Shown piece after piece: positions 13,387-22,800 of a DNA stretch of 64,000 nt. Below the pieces are notes generated by a model, which was not told where the DNA came from, did not search any database, and saw only the letters and a program-made list of their open reading frames with translations. Source of the DNA: Odiellus spinosus (lineage: Eukaryota; Arthropoda; Arachnida; Opiliones; Phalangiidae); NCBI GenBank assembly GCA_963920705.1, contig OY987233.1, positions 7,492,001 through 7,556,000 of the forward strand. Direction: 5' to 3'. How positions within the stretch are numbered: position 1 is the first letter of the stretch; each line of letters starts with the position of its first letter. A program made the translations under genes and the position numbers.

Positions 13387-13681
13387 TAATTAAAATATAT
13401 ATTAATATTTTTTTTAAGATTTTTAAAATGGTGTCTCATACCTTTAATCATCCTAGGGCTGAATGTCGCGCCGTGAAAACACAATGTCATAAATTCAGAC
13501 TACGTCGTGGCCCCCCTTATCACTTTCGGTTTGATATATCATTAAAGAATATACTTGTAATAATAACCTCATAATTTCGCCTCTACCTTGGAGGGAACCA
13601 TAGAGGGTGTTACCAACTTACAGTTTTCGAATAAAGACGACACTAGAAATCTTACAGCTATCCCTCTTCACATACCCTCTC

Positions 13682-13970
13682 TAGCAGCGTTCATACTAGA
13701 CATTGGAATCGATTTAAACCGTTTCAAAACCTTTTGCTAAAGTCTAGTGAACATGAAGCCGTCTTTTCTCTTATCGATTTGATTAGATCTATCGAAACTG
13801 CTTCGGGAACTAGTTTCTTACCGATTCGGTTTCAACAACCGATAGATGAAGCTAAAATTAATCTATAATGCGTGAACACGTAACGCTTTAAACGATTCCT
13901 TGGCAATTTGAATATCGGTTTGATTTTACCGTTTCAAATCGATTAAGAAATGTTATTGTGACCATAGTTT
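13682..13970 (-). mobile_element. FB-H element
   Basis: From AGCGTTCATACTAGACATTG to GTTATTGTGACCATAGTTTA, the reverse complement of the copy at 54178-54464. Confidence 0.75.
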
Positions 13971-14393
13971 ATGTCGTCAACAAACAGCGGGTTGATTGTA
14001 GCGCCATCTCTGAGTCAGGGATAATACGTGGCTTTGACATCCACTCCCCAGTTCCACCACACCTCGAGACTGGAGGTCACGCGTGTGTCGACATTATACA
14101 GCACATTGGACTAAACACTGAAGCAGTCGGGTAAGAAGCAGTCGGGTAATCCCTCTATAGTTCCTCCAAGCCTCTATACTAAGGAAGATATTTTAGACTT
14201 TGTCTTTTACACACAGTGACATAATGGCGAGATTAATGTGATATATATTATGATATCTTGGGGGGGAGATTACTCGAGATACTTTTAATCAATCTTTGAA
14301 ATAATACTGCGCAAACCACACCGTTATTAGGTATACTTGAATGGAAATCAAGACACAGGGCCACAAACTGGTCAATGAAAAATGATGTTCATA

Positions 14394-14575
14394 TTAAAGT
14401 GAGGCTAACACATTTTTTTTCCAAGGCCAAAGGAATATACATTATAGTTTTTACATAGTATTAAAAAAATCTTCAAAATTTAATACCTCTCTAAGATTAA
14501 GCATGCGCAAAAGTCTATTACTTTATTCCATATAAGTAATTAAGCTATACTGCATACCAAGCAGATTCTTAGTTT
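14394..14575. repeat. Worn FB-C and FB-F fragments side by side
   Basis: TTAAAGTGAGGCTAACAC starts an FB-C remnant; AAGTCTATTACTTTATTCC at 14512 starts an FB-F remnant. Confidence 0.5.
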
Positions 14576-14984
14576 AGACTTATCTCTGAACGTTTTTTGA
14601 TACTTTAACCCACTTGCAATCGAACGATAAAGGTTTTTTTTAGGATGTAGTTCCTGAACAATGTTTACACCATAGTTGGTATTCCAAATATAGTATATAG
14701 AGTTTAAAGCCCATTTAATTCTAAATTATCTTACTATCAATGTCTATAAATTCTAGTTACCCCCAGCCAAGAATTCCTTATCTCTTCTTATAAACACTCG
14801 GTGAAGATAACAACCTCACCTTAAACGTAACGTGGGACTTGAAAAAAGTAAAAACAAAACCAACAAAATGATTTCAATTGGAAAGATTCCTCTGCTTGTA
14901 ATACCTCAAGACAGTTACACTTTAGATGAGCATGATCTCTTTCATTTCTAGAATTTCACGCGAGCTGATTAGTCGCGTGCAAGA

Positions 14985-15165
14985 CTCGTGTCAATTCAAT
15001 TCCCCCCTCTACTTGATGTTTCTGTTTTATTAGTTCCATCTCACGAGTCACGACTCTCACGAGAAGTGGGAAGTTAGGTCCCACGTCACACCCACGTAAC
15101 ATTTCGTATAGAAGTTGTATTAGTGTGTTCGTACGCTAATCAACTCCTACTGGCTCGGGTAAGAC
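14985..15165 (+). promoter_or_regulatory. Possible CRIM1-like promoter or untranslated first exon
   Basis: A non-repetitive patch with more G+C than its surroundings ends at GGCTCGG|GTAAGA, a good donor. An acceptor-like TTGTTAATAG ends at 16380, 55 bp before the start codon. Pairing them as a 5' UTR intron is a guess. Confidence 0.2.
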
Positions 15166-15381
15166 CTAAAACTTTTTTTGAAATTTCTTCTTACCTCGAA
15201 ATCTATTAACTTTAGAAGTATTTAAAGATGTCACTCTCAATAGTATATTACTTAAAAAAGACGTGAATGGGTGTACGCAATTCGTTTCTTAATTAAATCA
15301 AATGAAAACCCACTGGATGTCGTAATTTTTAGTGTCTCAAGAGATGTGTTGTAACTTCTTAACAACACTTAACAAAACTTA

Positions 15382-15384
<3 letters not shown>

Positions 15385-15426
<42 letters not shown>
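15385..15426 (+). repeat. Poly(T) tract
   Basis: About 40 consecutive T. No retrogene body adjoins it. Confidence 0.9.
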
Positions 15427-15431
<5 letters not shown>

Positions 15432-15736
15432 TTCTGAAATTACCGTATTTATTTTTTAATTGGTAAATTACATTACACGGTAATTTAAATTGTGATTGTT
15501 AGGCGAGCATATTTTTACGTAAGAAAGGAAAAAAAAATACTTATTAGTATCCCTTTAACGATATTCATAAAATGATTTGAATTTCTTGTGATTTTTAAAT
15601 GCAGATGTCATTTTTAAAACGCTTCAAATTTCTTATTTCTGGCTAAACAATCCCTACACTTGTGAAAAATGCAATGCTTTTCATGTTACTCTTGACCATA
15701 CTGAGTTTGCAATCATAGTGCAATGTGATTCGGCCA

Positions 15737-16060
15737 TTAAAGGGAAACTTGGAGCTAAAAATGTAACAACTTTTGAATTTATTTTAGGAATCATCGTGCC
15801 AAATTAAAAACGTATTCGACAATATTTTTGGGAATTTTTAGTGTTTAAATTAAAGTTTGGTAAAGATTTGATAAAAGTTAATTGTAAAATCGGACCAATC
15901 ATATTATTTCAGCCTTAAATAGCGCTTGTAATGTCGTGACTTTAAAAGAATATATAGGCCGGCGTTTGATACCTAAGATCTTGGTTATCAAACGCCGGCA
16001 TATTCTCTTAATATTAGGACATTACAAGCGCTGTTGAAGGCTGAAATAATGATTGGTCGA
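15737..16060 (+). mobile_element. FB-B foldback MITE, right arm missing
   Basis: TTAAAGGGAAACTTGGAGCT, full central hairpin (GGCCGGCGTTTGATACC / CAAACGCCGGC), then truncation at GATTGGTCG. Confidence 0.8.
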
Positions 16061-16085
16061 CGCCAATCAGCTAGATCTACCAATT

Positions 16086-16268
16086 TTTCCATTTCTCGCG
16101 CTCTTGCAAACGCCCCTTAAAAGCCCTATCTTCTCTAGAATTTCACAGTTGAAAATCATCTTCACTTATGCACACAGCATAGGTTTTGCTGTACAGTTTA
16201 TGTTCAGCGTCGTCTGCTAAGCGAGAAAAGGCGAGTTTAAAGGGGCTTTAAAAATCGCAGATAGTCCC
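16086..16268 (+). mobile_element. FB-D short element
   Basis: Contains CGTCGTCTGCTAAGCGAGAA and GGGGCTTTAAAAATCGCAGA, shared with 27714-27823 and 57005-57145. It lies 166 bp before the CRIM1-like start codon. Confidence 0.65.
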
Positions 16269-16434
16269 TATAACCGCTATAACTAATGACAAGCTTAGTG
16301 GCATTAAATGCTCCATAGACTTTCGGAGTCCTGTAATTTGAAATACAATTAATTGTTTTTTGGTTTATTTTTGTTAATAGCAGCCTGAGGAAGAGGACAT
16401 ATGGTGATCGTGGTGTTGGCGACTTGGGTCGACA

Positions 16435-16825
16435 ATGCCTCGTAAGCTGGAGTCGGTGGTAGCGTCCATCCGCGCCTCCAAATGGGAATCCGGTGTCATC
16501 AGTCCCTTGGCGGCTTATTTCGCGTACCTTTTGTTCGCCTTGTGTCTTCTGAACACTCATCCCGTTCGCGGATTCGGATGTCCGACAAGTGCGAGACCCC
16601 AACACTGCGAACCCGCTTCTTGTAAAGAAAGGGCTTCGTTGCCTTGCACCGACGACCGTCTGGTACTCGACTCGTGCGGTTGTTGCCTCGTTTGTCTACG
16701 TGACGTCGACGAAACGTGCGGAGGTATTAATGACACGTTGGGCATTTGCGCCGATGGACTTAGATGCGTCTCCGAAGCCGAGGCCAATCTCACTTTCGAA
16801 GTCAACGTTAGTGGAATTTGTAAAG
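16435..16825 (+). CDS. CRIM1: CRIM1-like exon 1: signal peptide and IGFBP-like module
   Basis: Encodes residues 1-130. A basic N-terminus is followed by a hydrophobic stretch (SPLAAYFAYLLFALCLL), likely cleaved before FGCP. The cysteine-rich part has SCGCCLVC then DETCGG and GLRC, the IGFBP N-terminal pattern also found in vertebrate CRIM1. NDT, NLT and NVS are potential N-glycosylation sites. The donor GTAAAT at 16826 leaves phase 1. A palindromic FB-B element begins only about 25 bp into the intron. Confidence 0.85.
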
Positions 16826-19800
16826 GTAAATGCGAATTGAAAAATATAATTTAAAAGGAGACTTGGTGCTAAAAATGGAACCGCTTTTCAATTATTTTTT
16901 TTTTTTCGGAATCACCGTGGCAAAAAACGTATTCCTGAATTTTCAAACAATTTTTAGACAGGTTTTTGGTGTTTAAATTAATTTCTAAACTTTGGTTAAG
17001 TTTGAATAAAAGCAAATGTAAATTTCGGGCCAATCATATTATTTCAGCCTTCAACAGCGCTTGTAATGTCCTATCATAAAAAGAATAGGCCGGCTTTTGC
17101 TGGCCAAAGTCTTAGGCATCAAACGCCGGCCTATTATTTTAATGTTAGGGCACTGTTGAAGGCTGAAATTTATATTTAATTTTATATAAATTTTACCAAA
17201 CTTTAGAAGTTAATTCAAACACCAAAAGCGTGTCAAAAAATTTCTTAAATTCTCGAATACTTATTTTGGCATGGTGATTCTGAAAATAAGTTCGACAGCT
17301 TAAATTCTATATTTGGTCTAAAAATTAACTCAAGAAAAGTCTATATTTGGTCTAAAAATTAACTCAAGAAAAGTCTATATTTGGTCTAAAAATTAACTCA
17401 AGAAAAGTCTATATTTGGTCTAAAAATTAACTCAAGAAAAGTCTATATTTGGTCTAAAAATTAACTCAAGAAAAGTCTATATTTGGTCTAAAACTTTACT
17501 CGAGAAAATTCTATATTTGGTCTAAAAAATACTGAAGAAAATGATATATTTGGACTAAAATGTTACTCAAGAAAACTCTATATTTGGTCTAAAAATTAAC
17601 TCAAGAAAATTCTATATTTGGTCTAAAAATTAACTCAAGCAAATTCTATATTTGGTCTAAAAATTAACTCAAGCAAATTCTATATTTGGTCTAAAAATTA
17701 ACTCAAGAAAAGTCTATATTTGGTCTAAAAATTAACTCAAGCAAATTCTATATTTGGTCTAAAAAATACTGAAGAAAATGATATATTTGGACTAAAATGT
17801 TACTCAGGGAAACTATATTTGGTCTAAAAATTTACTCAAGAAAATTCTATATTTGGTCTAAAAATTTACTCGAGAAAATTCTATATTTGGTCTAAAACTT
17901 TACTCGAGAAAATTCTATCTTTGGTCTAAAACTTTACTCGAGAAAATTCTATATTTGGTCTAAAACTTTACTCGAGAAAATTCTATATTTGGTCTAAAAC
18001 TTTACTCGAGAAAATTCTATATTTGGTCTAAAAATTTACTCGAGAAAATTCTAAATTTGGTCTAAAAATTTACTCGAGAAAATTCTATATTTGGTCTAAA
18101 AATTTACTCGAGAAAATTCTATATTTGGTCTAAAAATTTACTGATGAAAATTATATATTTGGTCAAAAATCACTGAAGAAAATTCTATATTTGGTCAAAA
18201 ATCACTGAAGAAAATTCTATATTTGGTCTAAAAATCACTGAAGAAAATTCTATATTTGGTCTAAAACTTTACTCAAGAAAATTCTATATTTGGTCTAAAT
18301 AGTTATTCATGAAAATTCCATTGATTAAATTTGATTTGTACTTAAAATTCCACTTAATTGTACTAAAACTTTCACTGAAGAAACTTCTTTGAACTAAAAA
18401 AATAATTCACGGAAATTCCATTTGATTTGAACTAAAAATTACCGAGTTTGAATGCGAAATAATTATTTCCCGATCCTTATTCATAATCATAATTAAACTT
18501 ATAACAAATATTACATTTTAGTTTAGTTTGAAGAACTAAAACCTAGTTTCTTAGTGTCTTTTTGATTATAGATAAGATTATGGTTACTCTTTTAGCCCCT
18601 ATGAAATGTATATACCATAAAAAAAACCTTCTGTTTCCGTTTGCCTGATTCATTTTGGGTATAAAGCTACTAGGGAGAAAATTTAAAACACGTAGTTCAA
18701 GGATAAAATTCCTTTTTAACACTGGACACTCGAGTAGAAAGTTCCAAAGTCTGTTATTTTTTAAACTCTCGGGGACTGGCTAGACATAAGTTTTCTGGAT
18801 GTCGCGACGGCTGCCGAATAAACGCCAACGAAACACCACCTTCACAAGTGGTAATTAGCTCTTTTCGTAGCAATTACTCTCGTGATCTTGACCCGAAACG
18901 ATAAGCGACATAAACCTAATGTCTCCCTCTTAATTTGGGTCATGGCGGTAAAGTTATTTAAATTATTATTTAGAAAATGATACGCTTTCGCGAACAAACA
19001 AAAACAACGAGAAAATGGCGGGAAATAAAACTAAATTTCTCTCCCGCGTTTTAGAACAAAAGAAACATGCTTGACAAATGACGTATTTTCTATTTTAATG
19101 GCTTTTTTAGTGATTAAAATATGTTTCATACTTCTAAACTCGATTGTAAGTTTACATTATGCTAGAAACTGAAGCGCATTGATACACAATGTTAAACCTC
19201 ATATAGTATTGCGAACTTTCATTGAGGAAGATTTTTAGTGCCTCTAATTATCTACTCTTAAGTTGTAAAGACGTCGATTTCTGTGTCGTCTCGTAATTTT
19301 GCGTAAAGAGATAGTCTTACGACCTCATTACTGATTTTTTTTTTATCGCTTCCTTATCGTTTAAATAGGCCTAATCCACCAGTAAGCTAGAAATAAATTT
19401 AAAACTTAAAATAGGCTTAGCTTGATTCATGGAGATTCTGAATTTCTTCGCATTGATTAGTCAGTGACCAATCGAATGTTATTGGAAATTTCATGGAGAT
19501 CTCGCCTTAACCCTGGGCCTTTGCTCATTGGTCGGTGACCCATCAATGAGAAGTAGTTCAGGATCATGAATTAACCTAAGCCTATTTTCCTGGTAAGTTT
19601 TAAATTTATTTCAAATTTATTATTAAAGAAATATATTAAAATTCACTTGTTAGGTTGCATTCTCCGTTTAATATTGGTCTCCATTAGTTAATAATTAAGT
19701 TCAAGGTACTGCTAGTGCATTCCCATGTTCTTATGTAGCCTACTTGTGATGTCATAATTTCGTTTTACCGAAATTTTAATTTTGAGAATTTAAATTTTTA

Positions 19801-22800
19801 ATCTTATAGGCGAGGTTATTCGTGAGATTTGACCTTCAATCGAAAGATTATGGGTTTCATCATAAAATGAAGGGCGAAAAAAGCTGCAAACAATGCAAAC
19901 TCAGTTTATCAAACAGATGTTTATCACAATGAGTAAATTAACCTCCAAGAAATTATTAAGGAGTGTTGAGAGACTCTTGCTTTACCTCTTTCTAGAGTGT
20001 AATATACTATTTGGTTTTGCATAAATTACTACACATCTACATTTGCAAGAACTAAATAATTTAAAAAAATATTATGATATTTTGCTTCTCATTCAAATTT
20101 ATTCCATAGAGTTAAAGATGAAATGCAACCCAACAATATCGATTCTTTATCGTTTAAATAGGCCTATAATCCACCAGTAAAAAATTACAAGCAAATATTA
20201 AAATAGAAATAAATTTAAAACTTACCCGAAAAATAGGCTTAGCTGGATTCATTTTAGATCCTGAATATCTTCGCATTGATGGAATTGCAACCAATGATCA
20301 GAGGGGCCCGTCGATAAGACGAGATCTCCATTAGACTTCCAATAACATTTGGTTGGTCGCTGAACCATCAATGCGAAGAAATTAAGGATCTCCATGAATC
20401 CAGCTAAGCCTGTTTTCCGAGTAAGTTTTAAATTTATTTCTATTTTAATATTTTTTCCTGGTGTATTAGGCTTATTAAAACGATAAAGAATAGATAAAAA
20501 AAATCACTTGTTTTTAGGTTGCATTCTCCCTTTAAATTTTTTTTTTTACAGTCAGGTATGGCCAATTTTAACACAAATTACCATTGTGTCAAACTGTTAA
20601 AGCGTCAAAAAAACAAATTTTTAGGGTAGTGCCTTTTTTACAGTGGGCTCCTTTTATGATAGGCTTAATGAGGCGTGATACACTCAAGAACCATAGGGTT
20701 ACAATGTTTTTGGTGTGAAAGAACTCCAGAAAAACTCTAAAAGTCAACATAATCTTACACTAGTAGGGAAAGTTCTTAATTCCCTTAGTTTCCTAAGGTA
20801 TCTATCACTAGTGACTTTGACCACAGATTATATAGAATGTATTATAAATGCATTTATGACTCAGTCATGTAGATGTTGGTTTGTGTTATGTATATAATAT
20901 ATATATTATGTATATTAAAGCGCGATTAAATTTGATACCATATGAAAACAGCGAAGGGTTATTGATAATTCGATGTAGTTGAAGAAATATTTTTAACAAA
21001 ACAAAGGAAGATGATTTTGCTGGTAGAGGTGTAATATATATTTTCATTTTAAAACTTACTGTAGAAGTAATTTGAGTTATAATCAGTTATAATTTATTCG
21101 ACAAATAATATATTACTCGCAATATTGTGAACAATGCAATTTCCAATAAATTTAACTCGCAAGATTGTGGACAATGCAATCCCCAATAAATTTATTTCGG
21201 AAGACTCTCAGCAATACAATAACCAGTAAAAAAATGCTAATTTCATCATCAAAATTGTTTAAAATCTTAAAACTAAATTCATTAACATTAATTAGGCCCA
21301 CTTTAGTAACTTGTGTCCAATATACATAGTGTTAAAAGATTAGATTTCCAATTAACAATGTTGTTCGTCTCCACAGAATCAAAAGATGGGAAATGCGCAA
21401 ACGTGACCTGCAGCTCAAAGCCACAGCCTTGTCCGACTGATAGTTACTTGCTGATCAACTTTTCCGACATTAATAGCTGTTGCCCCGAGCACCAGTAAGT
21501 CGTATTCCTCCATACAACCACCAAAAAGAGGCTTAAATATTTTTTGTGTTCTTTTTTAAAGGTGCACATGTCTTCCATCAGCTTGCCCGGTCATGAATTG
21601 CCCCATACATCATCACCCAAAGGTTACGCACGAAACTGGCATTCCTGGTTTCTGTTGCGATTTCGAATGCGTAAATGGTAAGTTCAGTTCCTTAGTTTAT
21701 GAATCCAAAACCATCTTCTTCAGCTACGTCATCTTACGAGACTTTGAATCGGTTTTAGATAGGTCAAATTGTGAAATTTCGGGGTCACGCGTGTAGATAT
21801 TCTATCAATTAATACAGTAATTATCACGAATGGTCCGATTGATCCTTAGAAACGGTTCAAAGTCCCTAGTGTGAACGTAGCTTTTTTGCATCTCTGAAAA
21901 TGTTTTCAATATAAAGAGTGTCTTGGAATTCTAGGAGTATTCTCAATTTATTATTGATCAGTGTGAATGAAATCTTAACAAATAACCCTTTCTTTGCCTC
22001 GAACCATAAGTACAGTAATTAAACCGTGTACTTGTGTTAAAAACTAATATGACTAAATATTGAACGCAGTTTCAAAGTGGGATTTAATTTTTGTCCTTAA
22101 CACTTAAAACTAAACGATTTCACTTTTCACATACTTTGCTACCAAAAAATTGCCATAAATTCTTCACTAGAAACAGAGTTAAGTTGCAAGTACAAAGACA
22201 AGTTGTACGACAATGGCGCCAAATGGATGGACGACCGTTGTTCCGTTTGTAATTGCGAAAACGGAGTGGTCCATTGTAAAGCCAAAAGCTGTGATGACAA
22301 GAACTTATGCGCCTTGATGTTCTATCCAGAGGGAGAATGTTGTCCTGTCTGTTATGGTGAGTGATTTTTTTTTTTGGGTTTTATGAATTTTTGCGCACCC
22401 GCTTCAATGATTGACATCTTTATCAGGTTGTGTCTCTCCGTCCGGGAAGTTTTACAACAACAGCGTCGCTTGGATAGAAGATGAATGCACGACGTGCCAA
22501 TGCATTGACGGAAAAATGAATTGTCAGTCTGAAATGTGCCAAACAAAATGCGCCCATCCAAGATTTGTTGTGGGCCGATGTTGCCCCATATGCGAAGGTA
22601 CGTTTCTTTCTCATTATAGTTTTCCAAAAGAGAAATTTAATCTCAAAACTATCACGTTTAGAGGCAATACTCCTAGTTTAGCCACGTCTTCGCTACCAAA
22701 GTATTATTTAAAACACTATAACCCTTCAAACAATTGGCTTTAACATTTTATTGATGTGTCGGTCAATTATTACATGAGGATTCAATTACTTTTCAGATGG

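Larger units (their letters stand above)
1..16434. other. Gene-free, repeat-rich block upstream of the CRIM1-like gene
   Basis: No coding exon was recognised on either strand; frames above 60 codons here lie in repeats or lack any family resemblance. Outside the listed repeats, stretches 1196-1827, 2317-2858, 3751-4303, 4872-5399, 5932-6428, 6986-7564, 7906-8689, 10105-10594, 13971-14393 and 14576-15384 show no feature I can name. 8013-8053 is a TA run followed by poly(T). 8418-8432 is a short CT run. 10155-10400 and 7260-7340 are slightly CpG-rich. Confidence 0.6.
16826..21376 (+). other. CRIM1-like intron 1 (4.55 kb)
   Basis: Holds an FB-B element at its 5' end, a 1-kb array of 34-bp units and two FB-A elements (19325-19671, 20112-20535). 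The parts 18331-19324, 19672-20111 and 20536-21376 hold nothing I recognise. A further small cysteine-rich exon was looked for and not found. Confidence 0.7.

Noticed and set aside
16237-16805. Antisense and alternative frames over the first CRIM1-like exon
   Set aside because: The + frame has a signal peptide and the IGFBP cysteine pattern and splices in phase; the others are shadows.
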